A DNA stretch of 64,000 nucleotides, taken from contig CM072891.1 of the NCBI GenBank assembly GCA_037013685.1, forward strand, positions 1,946,001 through 2,010,000. Direction: 5' to 3'. The translations under genes and the position numbers were made by a program. Under the pieces are notes generated by a model that made no database searches, was not told the origin of the DNA, and saw only the letters and a list, made by a program, of their open reading frames with translations. The DNA is from Acridotheres tristis. Its lineage: Eukaryota > Chordata > Aves > Passeriformes > Sturnidae. This document shows, one piece after another, positions 27,313-38,854 of this stretch. Within the stretch, counting starts at the first letter, position 1. Each line of letters starts with the position of its first letter.

Positions 27313-28456
27313 CATTGAGTGAGTTCAAGTGGGGCTGGTTAGAATAGTAATTAACACTTCATCCTTCTGTAGAGAGAAACATAAAGAACGCGTAAATTAA
27401 GGAACTGAAACTGAGGGTTTTGTCCCTAGAGGCTTAATGGTGTGGTTTCATGGGTCTCTGATGTTAATTTAAATGTCACTGCCAAAAAGGTAGTCTTGCC
27501 TGAAGCCATGTATTTCAGTCCTTTCTTTGCATCATCAGTAGCATCTGTCCAGCTTTGCAGCAGGTCTCTTCAGCTCACTCATCCATTTTAAAATTATTTT
27601 TTTAAAGTGCGTTAGGAGGATTAGTTTGCAAGCTGATCACTGAGCTTATTTAATTCATTTTGAAGGCAAATGAGTACTTGTGCTGGAGTAAAAGATGTAG
27701 CCAAAACACCTGCTGTGGGCAGAAAAAGGAGATGTGTTCCCCACATAAATGTGTGGGTTTTGACCCTTCCCATCCCTAGCTGTCCCTCTGTCTCCTGGGA
27801 AATATTTTATTCTCAGAATGATTTAATACCGTGTCATTCCAATTCCAGCCCTCACCCCATCTCCAACTGCACCCCCACATGTAGGATACACTTCAGATTT
27901 CTAATCTTAATTTTTTTCTTTTATAACAGAAAATAGTAAATTTGAATACTTAATAGTTTAAATAGAGGCCAAATACACCTGGAGGCAGAACCATGTTAGA
28001 AAAAAACAAGAGAAAATGAACCTACCTCCTTATTCACTGTAGGTTATAGGGTGGATTTTTTTTTTTTCTGCTTGTATTTCTTTCCACTCCAATCATTTAA
28101 AATGCAGACCATTCTGGAACCGAAAGGAAACAACTGCTCTCTTCCATCAGAAGTACAGCAGACAGGCAAAATTCTTTCCTGTTCTCATAACTGTTCCAGG
28201 AAAATGTAATATGCCAAATGTGGATTAAACTGAACATTTCTGCCATGTTTCACTGGGGAGGAATTGCACTAACACGCCCAACAGAAAATGCAGAAGCAAT
28301 ACCCATTGGAGGATATTTTTTAGTTCAGGTGGGCTGCATGAAAGCTCAAGTATTTTAAAATTTTAGAGATGCAGCAGAATGATTAAGCCCATAAGGTGCA
28401 AAACTTGCAGTTGGAAGCCTGAATTTACGTGTTTTGCAGCTGTGCATAGGTACTGC

Positions 28457-28504
28457 AATGCCCTGTGTTCTGTTAGGAGGCAAACGAACAGAGCACAGGG
28501 CATT
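28457..28504 (+). repeat. 18-bp inverted repeat / RNA hairpin
   Basis: AATGCCCTGTGTTCTGTT (28457-28474) pairs with AACAGAGCACAGGGCATT (28487-28504) across a 12-nt loop. Seventeen pairs are Watson-Crick and one is G-U in the sense RNA. The stem is GC-balanced, not a low-complexity artefact. It could be a structured intronic element or a small hairpin precursor, though it is shorter than a typical microRNA precursor. Confidence 0.85.
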
Positions 28505-28639
28505 AGGAGAGTGTGGCTAAAATTAGGAAAACAATGCATTTGTCAGTGGGAACCATAATTAAAATCTAGTGCTTGGTATTTCAGAGACTTGGTATCAATT
28601 TTTCAGCAACATGGGTTGACTTCTGGTTTTGAGTGTTTT

Positions 28640-28830
28640 TGTTTAATTAGTGCAACAAGCATTTGCCAATGATTAAAACGGCCTGCTACATGAGGATATA
28701 AAAGGTGCTTTAAGAAATTTTAACTTGTATTTTCATTGCAAAAAAATTAAAAGTTTTATTAAAGTAATTTTTCTGCAACAGCTAATTATTAAAGGAGAAT
28801 TTTTAGAGCTTATGTAGTACGTGCATAGAA
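28640..28830. promoter_or_regulatory. candidate conserved non-coding element
   Basis: There is dense homeodomain-like core sequence (TGATTAAAA, GCTAATTATTAAAG, AAATTAAAAG, TTATTAAAG) in a stretch without transposon similarity. This resembles developmental brain enhancers in style only; conservation cannot be checked here. Confidence 0.25.
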
Positions 28831-30841
28831 GTGAGAGTTAATCACAATATTAGTGTTTTGGGAGATTTTTCATTATTTTGGTTTTCCTCTTGCTTTATAG
28901 TTACCTAGGATTAATTCCAGTAGGGGTTGATTGTATATAGTCAGGAAAACACACAATTACCCTGTTTACCAGTATGTAACAAACTCTATGGTAACATCTG
29001 CTTTTAAAGTTTATTTCTGATCATCCTGACTTTAACTGCTTGCCTTGGCACAGGAAAAGGGGAAATCTAGGCAGGAAACTAGAACAAAGAACCATGCAGT
29101 GACCAAAAATAAAATTCCATGTAAATACATGTTGGAGGAGGGAATAGTTTGTTAGGTGGGGTTTTTTTCTGCAGTTATTAGTGTTTTGGATTAATTAGTC
29201 TGAGTGACTTCTAAGTTAGATTGCCTGGGCTTTTTGTGTAGAGAATTTTTTCATCTGTCATTTTGTATCCTTGCCATTTAGATTAGATATCTCTTTCTTT
29301 TAAAATAAACTTGTGTTGGTTACCATACCACTTTTTAAAGATTTCAAAAGGAAGGTATGAGAGGAGTTGAATATGTTTAGACCTGCTGCACAATCATTGT
29401 CAAGATGCTGGTAGGGCACTTGCAGGCTGTGGGAATCCTGTTGAGGAGCAGCAGAATTGCTGTGCAGGTGGTGGGGAAAGATTAGTGCTTTGTGTGCACA
29501 AACAGGAAACAGGGTTTCAAAAGCGGGAAACGAGTCCTGAGCTGTGATAAACATAATTGCTGCTTCTTCTAGAACTGCTGAGCTTCCACTTATGCTCGTT
29601 ACCATTAGGATGAAGTTGCATGTCTGTGGGCTGTGTGCTGAAGGAAAATGTGACAGGACAGCTGTGTACATGAAAGTGGTTGCACAGTTTCTTGACACAT
29701 GAAAGGCTAGACTGTTTATTCTTGCAATATCGAGTTGGTATTTTTGTAACACCAAACAAAATAGTGGAAGTATCTCAAAAGTAATGAGTATGTAGAGACT
29801 TCTTGCTGTTATTACACTGAGAGGTGGATTGGAATAGGTCCTACTCCACTGATTTAGAAAAATATCTTCCCATCATAGTTCTAAAGGTATGATGTGTCTT
29901 TTTATTTGGAGAAATAAAACGTTGTGCTTTTGAATGAAAAATGTTTCTATATTGAAATATTTTTGTATTTATTCAATATAAAAATCAAGCAATAATTAAT
30001 TTCAGTTCTGTTCAACATCACAACATAATTGCCATAATCCATTACTGTTTCTTTGTGGACCTCAGTCTAAGACAATTTTAGCCAACTCCTACTTCTAAAA
30101 AAATTGCAGGGCAGAACTGGAATGGGAAGAGGCGTTTGGCAATCCTGAGGATATAGCTGTGAGGAAAAGCCAGGGCTTCCTGGGGGAAGGTCATTTCCTT
30201 TTCCTCTGTAATCAACAGAAATGTTAGAAGAACAGTTGTGAATTGTGAGAAACAGGTTTTTAGAAACTGAGTTCTGAATCGATCTGCTCACTACTTTTAA
30301 AACCTGCACATTATCTGGTAGATTTTAATATATTGGTTGTGTATTTTGCTTTTTGTTGCCAGGAAAGGTATTGAAATATTTGTGTATGCAGAGATGGTTA
30401 CATATTTGTGGTGTCTTGATTTTAGATGCAGTTTGGTAATTGTCATCATGTGAGCCAGTCCTCAGTCAGTAGACACTTGATAAAGTTGAAGAAATGAACA
30501 GAAAGATCATTAGTTGAAGGCGTTTTTCACATTTAGTGAAGTTGCATAGAAAAGTATAAATAGCAGGAAAATCTAAATGTTGGAATCTAAAATGACAGAT
30601 TAAGCATTCATTGGTTTTATACTTTCAGGGAATTTTGCCTTAAATTTGTCATGAAAATTCAACCCCCATGAAATTCTAAAATTATATCTATTATTTGAAA
30701 AATACTGATTCTCTCAAAGTAGAATCTTAAATGCTCTAAACTGATAAATGAATCCCTAAATTGAGTGTTAATCTCTGAAGATAGAGGAGAAGTTTGAGAA
30801 TTGTTAGGCCTCCTAAATCATTAACAGTGACATTGTCAGAT

Positions 30842-30873
30842 CTTGAGTGCTTGAGAACTCAAGCCTGCTTGAG
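30842..30873. promoter_or_regulatory. CTTGAG/CTCAAG site cluster
   Basis: CTTGAG occurs at 30842, 30850 and 30868, and its complement CTCAAG at 30858: four copies in 32 bp. The core resembles NKX2-family binding sites. The regulatory role is speculative. Confidence 0.3.
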
Positions 30874-31195
30874 TACACATGGATTTGGTTAGGATAGAAG
30901 CGAATTGGTATGCAGTTCTTGTTCCTAAACAAGCGGGAGTGTTTTATGCAATTTCAGGGGATCATGCTTGGGTGGTGGTAGGCATCCAGTTTTAATTCCC
31001 TAGTAGCCTGCTAATGACTACAATTTCAGAAGACTGTAAGGAGAATTTGTTTTTCTAATTATGGGTGGAGCCATAACTTGTAAGACTGCTTAGCATTGCC
31101 TATTTAAGTGTGCTGCTTTTAGTTGCTTATAGTTTTTCTGACTGGCCATAAGTAACTTTTAGAAACACCTGCCACTTATGTCTAGACAGGAAACC

Positions 31196-31596
31196 CTATG
31201 AGGAGTGTCTGAGGTCACCTGTCTTGTTCAGTTTGGGGTACAGGAGATGAAGGGGAGACCTCAGTGCTGTCTATGGCTTCCTTACCGGGGGAAGAGGAGG
31301 GGCAGGCACTGATCTCTGTGGCATCAGTGACAGAACCCAGAGAACAGCCTGAAGCTGTGTCAGGAGAAGCTTAGTTTGGGTATCAGGAAAAGGTTCTTCC
31401 CTCAGGGGGTGCTTGGGCACTGGAACATCTCTGCAGGGCAGTGGTCACAGCACCAGCCTGGCAGAGCTCAGCAAGTGTTTGGACAATGCTCTCAGGCACA
31501 GGCTGGGATTCTTTGAGTGAGCCTGTGCTGGGCCAGGACTTGAGCTTTGAAGATCCTTTTTGTTGCTTTTTGTTATAGGATACTCTATGATTCTTT
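31196..31596 (+). mobile_element. CR1 LINE 3' fragment (plus orientation)
   Basis: 'ggtatcaggaaaaggttctt', 'gggtgcttgggcactggaac', 'cagtggtcacagcacc' and 'ggacaatgctctcaggcaca' occur in the order of avian CR1 ORF2 C-terminal DNA. The element ends with 'ggatactctatgattct', the CR1 terminal motif. It is 5'-truncated and relatively well preserved over the last 250 bp, with no open frame across it. Confidence 0.88.
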
Positions 31597-32540
31597 ATTT
31601 ACACTTGCATTTGTCAGCTCTGATTGGAAAACTGGAGAAGTCTAATAAGCACTTACACAAATTTTCTTCAGAGTGTATAACATGAGCAAGCCTAATTGAA
31701 TTGTAGGCACCTGCATTTCCTCTTTAAGAATGACTGCTATTGATTAAAAACATTCTTGCAACTTAGTATGTTTATTTAACGTGAGTAATGACCCTGCCTG
31801 GGCTGATACATTAGTGCAAGCACATTGCTACTTGTACTCAAGTTACATCTGAGGGACCTAATCCAGGTCCATGCCAATGTTCAACATTCCAATGTAGTGA
31901 GTGCGTACTGGGAAAAAAATCTTGTAGGTGTGTCACTGAATTTCTGTAGTTAAATAATCTTCCAAAATTACGTAATGTCCAAACATCAAGACTCTGTGCA
32001 CAGGAGATTTTCTTTGTAGAGCTTCAGTGGTGAAGAATGTGATTTTCTTCATGCTCTTAACTGTTATGTTTATGTAGCTAAACCTTTACTTTGGGTACTT
32101 GGCAATCTCAAAGTTAAGTTGTTCTTCATTCAAACCATCAAGCTATGTGTTTCTTTATCTTAAAAATATTCACCTTCAGAAATATACTTCTCGATTATAC
32201 CCAAAGACAATATAATTAACACCTTAATTAGACATTTAGAATGATTTTTCCTTTCCATGTACATAGAGGATATAGTGCATGTTTTGAAAATTTTCTCTAC
32301 TCTGTAACAGCTGTCTTATGGAGAGGGAAAAAACACTATATAGCTGTTGAGTAAGACATATTTCCCTTTCAATGACATTTTTAAGAGCAGGAGATTGAAA
32401 TTTGGCAGATATGTACATGTAGAAAATGTATTTTTGTTTTCCTTGTTAAAATTTGTCTATTATAAATTTTATAAAAAGTTAATATGTGGTTATTAGATAC
32501 ATACTACTTTGACTACAATGTTATTGCATCTTTCTTTGGT
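31597..32540. other. AT-rich spacer between CR1 fragments
   Basis: Nothing recognisable; only short chance frames. Confidence 0.5.
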
Positions 32541-32886
32541 CACACAGAATCAAAGAAAGGTTGGAAACGACATGTAGATATTTGTTAGTCCCTATGGCTT
32601 CTCAGAAGAGGTTTCAGCTAGAATGGCATCATACTGAATTTTGAATACAGTCCCTCATGAAAACTGCAAAACCTCTATGAACAAACACTTCCTGTGTTCT
32701 AACATTTTTGCACTCTAAAAGTTTTTTGCTTACCTTTTAACAGAATTTCCTGTTTCAGTTTGTGTCCATTGCCTCTTGTCCTTCCATTGGTTAAATCTCA
32801 AAGAGTCTGGGTTCATCTTCCTTCCACCAGATGTTTAAAGACTTTGAGAAGATACTGGTGAGGTTCTTCCTAATTCATCTCAGGAT
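32541..32886 (-). mobile_element. CR1 LINE 3' fragment (minus orientation, old)
   Basis: The + strand starts 'cacagaatcaaagaaaggttgg', the reverse of the CR1 3' terminus, and later contains 'tttgtgtccattgcctcttg' and 'gagtctgggttcatcttcctt', standard CR1 antisense landmarks. The middle is strongly diverged. Open frames just downstream (32831-33120) begin inside this fragment and are not genes. Confidence 0.85.
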
Positions 32887-33592
32887 GTCATGGGTTTTTT
32901 GCTGCAAAGGTGTAATGCCAGCTCAAGGGCAGTTTGCTGTTGGCCAGAGCTGTGGGGCCTGTTCTACAAACCTGCTTTCCAACTTCTTGGTTCCCAACCT
33001 GTACCAAGGCAGAGGGTTATTTTTAACCTGTTCCTTTACTTACTAGTTGCAAAAATGGAACAAAAGCTGGGAAATATAACTACACTTTTAAGGCAGATGA
33101 GAGAGTCACGTGTTGCATAGAGTTGCATAATGTAGCTGATTAGATGAGGTTTCTTTTAATCTACATTTGAATATGCATGACTAATGAGCAAAATTGCTAA
33201 TATTTGAAAACTAATTGGTTGGGATGTTTTTTTCTTCAGGCTCCTTCTGCATTACTAAAATTACTTCTCAAGAAATTTTAATTTCATCATGCCATTACTC
33301 ATTTTGCAGCATGACATCATGCTAGTATGATCATTCGCTGTATCAAAAAATGGTTGATAAACTAGAGTAGGTGAAATGGAACAAGCAAAGTGCTGTTCTG
33401 ATGAGGCAACTTGATTTCTGTCTTTTATAATTGACTTTGTGTTTGCTGGTTGGAGCTGTCAGAGAAGTAATTCACCTGACACGGCTTTGCCACATGCTCA
33501 GCATCAACCAAGAAAAAGCATCTCTTATACCTTGATATATTTTCTTATTTGTTCAGCTGAGATGCCTTTCATAATGTATTGGAGAATCTGAC

Positions 33593-33609
33593 TTTTTTTT
33601 TTTTTTTTT
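33593..33609. repeat. poly(T) run (17)
   Basis: Uninterrupted T run followed by a further T-rich stretch ending in TTTCCCTCCAG, an acceptor-like sequence with no exon evident after it. Confidence 0.9.
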
Positions 33610-33791
33610 ACTTTTTTTCCCTCCAGATGACTACTTTGAGGAACTTAAAAACTTACTAAAAACTATTAGAGATATTTTCAGTGTAGCCCAATTAAGCAAT
33701 CTCAATTTAATTTTAAACCTCAGTGCAGCTTTGAACTGAATGACAACTTTCTGTTCTTGGATTCAAAGACTAAATTTCAACTTTAAAAAAG

Positions 33792-33825
33792 CTTTATCTT
33801 AAAGATATATTCTTTATCTTAAAGA
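33792..33825. repeat. short direct repeat (14 nt, period 20)
   Basis: CTTTATCTTAAAGA at 33792-33805 recurs exactly at 33812-33825. Confidence 0.9.
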
Positions 33826-34129
33826 AGGATTCAATATTTTAGAAACTTATATTGGTACTATAGACTCTATCTCAGAAAAGTTTCAGAACTTTAAAGTTAT
33901 GTATATCTCCTTATTTTTCATTTTATTCATTATCATTTGAATTAGAACATCTCCTATGCATTATTTTTTATCACAGTGACAGATACATGGAAATTACTTA
34001 TTTAGACAACAGTGTTTCTGTTCTTATTCTCCACTCCAAATGATACCAAGTACATTCAATTTTGTACAACTGGATTCCTCTCACTTACAAAATATTCATG
34101 CGGACCATTTACTTCTGTAGAGTCAAATG

Positions 34130-34400
34130 ATAGCAGCTTCATGATTTTGAGCATGTTTTTTCTTATTAATGGGACATCTCTTTCGAGCAAGGAGAAAAAG
34201 GCTGTTGGCCATGCTGCTAAACAGAGCCTGCTTTTGACCTCCCCTAAAGTAACTGGGAATAATTGCACTCTGATGATAAAACCAGTGCAGAAAAGTCCTT
34301 TACAAGAGCAATATAATTTGTGTAGATATTAAATCAGACCAGCAATTGATAATTAATCCTCTGTTGATGTGGAAACAGCTCTAGTTTATATAGAAAGTAA
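34130..34400. promoter_or_regulatory. candidate conserved non-coding element
   Basis: A complex, non-repetitive block rich in homeodomain/OTX-like cores (AATAATTGC, TGATAATTAATCC) that is partly open in frames on both strands. No protein family is recognised. The call rests on sequence character only. Confidence 0.22.
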
Positions 34401-35739
34401 ATAAATTTCAATACATGTCAATTAGGTATTATTGGCAAAAATTCAGTATGTTTAAGTTCAATATATATTTTCAGAATGCTGGTATGACCCACTCTACAGT
34501 GTAGTCTGATGTTGAAGCTTAAAGGTCAGGAACAATTCTGAAGCCTACTGCTTAAAACCAAGTCTTTTTAATCCATTACTATCACAAGTCTGCTCTGTTT
34601 GCAGAAACAGAAGTTGTCTTACCAGTTCCACTGAGACATCTGAAAAGAATATTGATTCAAACAGGACCATTTCTGTTAAAAACTAAACAAACAAAAATCC
34701 CACGTCTCTAAGAGAGCAATTTATCTCATGGAAGAAAAAAAATCACTGTTCCTTTAAAAAGAAATTAATGGCATGGTCCATTCAAGGAAAGTAGGGCATG
34801 TATGAAATCTGTGTTCATTGTGAATCACTTGGGCATATTGCACTAATCAGATTGCATTTCTTTAATTTACTGATATGATTTAAAACTACCTGATTGTTTG
34901 CATGCCACTAGATTGAGAACTATAGAATCATACTTCAGTGAAAATGAAGCTATTTTTATGTGGTTTTAGCATTTGTGTTTTCTTTCGTGGCAGACAAATT
35001 TCTGTGAGATGAAAAATAACCATTACCATAAATCAGGAAAAAAACACTGCCATTAATATAGATTTTTATCTATGATGTTATAACTAAATACAATTGCAGA
35101 AAGTTGGGGTTGGTGTTTGGTTTTTGGGGTTTTTTTGTTAATGGATGAATGGCTGTACAAGTCACGTATGGTTTATATGCTATAGATAATGTAAAAATGA
35201 ACAAAAGGCAGCACAACAGGAAACATATGCTATAGTAGTTAGTTCACACCTGCCAACTGATTTGAATAGGCTTGGATATAATATCAGATAGGGAATGAAT
35301 TCATTGTTTACACCATTGAAACTCTTTCCTACAAAATCTGACCCTTTACAGTCCTTTCTTTGTCAGGGCATACTTAAATTCAATGGTCTTTGGAAAATGA
35401 GTGTTGCTACGGGTACACTTCTGCTCGGTGTACAAGTGTAATCAGAATCTCTACTCTCTGGTCCTGATGTTCATTTCACAAGAACACTTTTGTGGTTCAA
35501 AGATTTAATGACATTCTCACCCTTGTGAAATTTCCTTTTCACATGTATTTCCTAGTGTTAGCTGAATAAACTAAAATACTAGGGCTAAATGTTTTCCAAA
35601 GCTAAAGTAAGAATAATACAATGGAAGTGGAGAGCTACTTGAATAAAGGAGGGTAGTGAAGTACACAGCAGTCAACTTTGAATAATCTTTCTTAAGTTAA
35701 AAAAAAAAATTAAATCCCAGCTTGCATTGTGTCTATTGT

Positions 35740-35763
35740 AAAAAAAAAAAAAAAAAAAAAAAA
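35740..35763. repeat. poly(A) run (24)
   Basis: Uninterrupted A run; a shorter A9 run precedes it at 35701-35709. No attached LINE body is seen. Confidence 0.9.
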
Positions 35764-36502
35764 GAGACAAAAGGATAGAAAGTTAAAAAAAAATCTTGAA
35801 TGGAACCCTGGAGTACAGCTTCTGTAACTTAGCTTGTATATACGGCTTTTCACACTGTTTTTACTCCCTGTGTTCTCAAACAAGTTTCATCTCATTCGTT
35901 TCCAAATTTATCATTAGCTCAAGTTTTGTACATGAGATTTGGCATACCAGCCAGATGATAATTTAGATCTTAAATTCTTTTCCAGAAAGCTCCAGAGCCT
36001 TTTTTTTTCCTATCCATATGTTTCAAAATCAAAGAACGCTTGTATTTTGTTGGTGAGATGATGTATGCTTAAAAGTGTGTAGAGAGGGATCTGATTAAGC
36101 TACCTTGTTTAGGCAAACAATAGTAAAAAATATGAAATTAAAATTGATTGGAATGCACGTATGCCTTACAAAGGGTTTCTTCATGCTTACCGTTACAATG
36201 TTGGACAACAACCACCTCGGGAAACGGGGCAGCAGATTTGGTAGGTCAGTCATTTTAACTGCTGTGGCAATTCTTATATTTCTAATGCTTGCTCTGGTTA
36301 TATATGTATTTATAATGCTTCTTTCATATGAGTGCTCAGACAGACACGTGGCCCATGGTTACAAGCCACACCTGTGACAGTGCTGCTGTTTCCTGTCCCC
36401 AGCACAGGACACAGGATCCACTCACAGATCAGTTCCTGAACTACCACGGGTTTCAGCCCAGCATATTGCAGTAAAACACTTCCAACGTTGGATTATCCTA
36501 TG

Positions 36503-36775
36503 TCAGGCTGAAAACTGAAGGTTCAGGAGTTCATTTCTAATCTGATCAGATGCTGCTGTTTCAGGGACAGCAGCATCTGTCAGAAGGGGGTTGTGTGCAA
36601 CTGGGGTAATAACTGATTTAGCTGTTTGTCCGGTTTTAGGCTCCTTATACACGTCTGCTAGGACCTTCAGTGTCTGCACCTGCGTGCTGAAGTAGTGGAC
36701 TTTTTGCTTTTTGTTATTAATAAACTCACCAATGCTCTGATTTTTTGCAGTTATTCCCAAAATGTAAAGCTCTCC
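36503..36775 (-). pseudogene. antisense coding-like frame, possible retrocopy fragment or unknown exon
   Basis: On the minus strand a frame of 90 codons runs from just after a TGA (36776-36778) to a TGA at 36503-36505. The protein is hydrophilic and balanced, with stretches such as KKQKVHYFSTQVQTLKVLA and ending NELLNLQFSA, and its codons often end in G or C, unlike the surrounding AT-rich intron. It contains no ATG, so it cannot be an independent gene as it stands; a terminal exon or the tail of a processed pseudogene would fit. The AG dinucleotides upstream on that strand lack a good pyrimidine tract. I do not recognise the family and chance is possible. Confidence 0.25.
36547..36579. repeat. 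13-bp perfect inverted repeat, 7-nt loop
   Basis: CAGATGCTGCTGT (36547-36559) is the exact reverse complement of ACAGCAGCATCTG (36567-36579). It overlaps a 10-nt palindrome TCTGATCAGA (36541-36550) and lies inside the antisense coding-like frame. Confidence 0.9.
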
Positions 36776-37609
36776 TCAGTGTCTATTTTCATTTACTGCA
36801 TTACTTTAAGTAGTAAATAGAGATTATCGCATCCATAGTGTAACAATCCACTACTAGCAGTCTGTTTGCCAAGAGCAGAGATATTATTTATACATAACCA
36901 TGGCAAAACCAAAAAATACTCCTTTATGGTAGTATAAGAGCTGTTTTTATTCTATTTTTAAATGTAGTAATTTTTAACTTCTAATGTTCAATTTCAATCA
37001 AAACAATCCAGTGAAGTCTTCATTCAAAACTAAATTTATAGTCTTAATTGTTTTAATAAAGTTCTTTTGGTGTTTTAATCTAGAAATGTTGGTATTTTTT
37101 GGGAGAAACTAGCATATAGAGGTTAAAATAGGTAGAATGCTATGAATTGGTATGGAAATAAGCTAAAAAACTAACAGTGTGTAATTTAATATTGACAGGT
37201 ACTGTATATCATGGCTGAGAATAATAAACATGATATAAATAAAATTAATAATATTAAATCCAAATAAGAAGGTTGTGAAGAGTAATAGTCTGTGTATTTC
37301 TGGCAAGTACACTTATGACAAGACAGATGCCAAAAGTGAATGATTTTAAAACCAAGTGTAACAACAAACCTGCTTTTAAATGGATTTTGGTAAGAATTAT
37401 ACTCAAATATGTGCAATATTTCCTAACAGAAATGGTACTGTTTTTCAAAGACAAGAAGAAAACTATATGAGAATCATTACTGCTGGTTTTAATACTTTCT
37501 CTCGCTCTGCTTTTAATGTGCATACCAAACAATGTGATTGTGTCTCTTTCAAAATCAATATTTTTGTAGAAACAGCTTTAGAAACAGTTTTGTAAAAAAG
37601 TTACGATTT

Positions 37610-37700
37610 ATTAAAACCAAACCAAAACAAAAACAACTTTTAAAAGCAAACAAAAAACCCCAACACAAACAACTCCCCCCCAACAAAAAAACAAACAAAG
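37610..37700. repeat. A/C-rich low-complexity tract
   Basis: Repeated CAAAAACAA, CAAACAAAA and CCCCCC-type strings; this is simple sequence without repeat-family identity. Confidence 0.75.
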
Positions 37701-38854
37701 AAATTCTTTGTTTAATGAGGCGTAAAAATATTAGTAACATCATATACAGAGGATATAAATTTACAGTAAGTCATGGTAAGTGGATTTTTTTTCTCTAGTG
37801 TATTAAATGATACATCTTGGACTTCATGTAGATGCCTACATCTCATGGCAAAATCAGTCAAATTTGAGGGCTGCCAATAACTAATGGAATCAGATTTTGT
37901 GTAATTTTAATTTTTTTAAGTAATTTCATATGATAGGAAAAGCCAGAATTTTGTAAGCCAGCTTGCCTAATCCTTGATGATTAACTGCATTCAGCACGAC
38001 AACTCTCTCTGAGCCATTTTAATCACTGTTGTGAGGAAAACTGAATGCATCAGTTACTGTACAAATGTAACTGCTCTTAAAATCCTGTCCCTGGAGTAGT
38101 CTGAGGCACTTGGAGGATCAGAGTAGTCCTGCTGCATAAACTGATAATAGTTGTTTTGTTGTTGCTTTGTTGTAATACTTTTCTTCCTCCCCCCAGTACT
38201 TATTTTAAAGATATTTTTTGAGCATGCTGTTTTTATATAAATGTACAAACATTCTTCCCACACTGGTAAAGAATTTTAAAAGCTATCTTCTTGCAAAAAC
38301 CTTCAATATATTACTGTGGTTATCTTTATAATAATAAATATTATGCTTGACTTTTCCTAATAATTAGTGATTTTTAATAAGCATTGATAACTCATGATAA
38401 TTAAAAAAAAAAAGTTTCCGTGAAGTGTTCATGGGTGCCATCAACTACTGCCTAAATTTTCTAAATAAGTATCTCAAAGGATAAGTGACCTGGAACAAGA
38501 TTTTAGATATTCATTGTGAAATATTGTGTCTGAAATCATAAATCCATATAGATAATTTCTTCTGTATCACTCTTTATATGTGTCTTTGTAAAATGTGTTT
38601 AGATCACATGATGTGAATGTAATCTTAAAGAATTTAACACTATGTAAAAGTGGATTTTATTACAGGAGGTGAATGTAAAAGGCTGAAGATAATTCATTGA
38701 TTTTGCCAAGATACTTTAGGAAAAGAAATATAAGAAATATATTCTCAATGGAAACATTCCTGGCTTTGTAGTGGTTTTAGCAAACTGAATCCAGCGAGTC
38801 TAAATGAAGAGCAGGGTTTTGAAAGCTGTGTGTGCGTTCAGCCAGACTGCACGA

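Larger units (their letters stand above)
27313..31190. other. intron sequence with higher-complexity islands
   Basis: Compared with flanks, this stretch has fewer long A/T runs. It holds an 18-bp hairpin at 28457-28504, a homeobox-motif-rich piece at about 28640-28830, a stop-poor segment at 29300-29760 and a CTTGAG cluster at 30842-30873. I recognise no gene; conserved non-coding DNA is the likeliest explanation, unproven. Confidence 0.45.
32890..36500. other. AT-rich intron sequence with poly(T)/poly(A) runs
   Basis: It contains a T17 run at 33593-33609, a direct repeat (CTTTATCTTAAAGA at 33792 and 33812), a higher-complexity block at about 34130-34400 and an A24 run at 35740-35763. No gene is recognised. 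A 90-codon frame at 36105-36377 (+) encodes one hydrophobic helix-like run but has no other support. Confidence 0.5.

Noticed and set aside
36105..36377. 90-codon + frame with a hydrophobic segment
   Set aside because: Hydrophobic runs arise readily from T-rich intron. There is no family match and no promoter or splice support.
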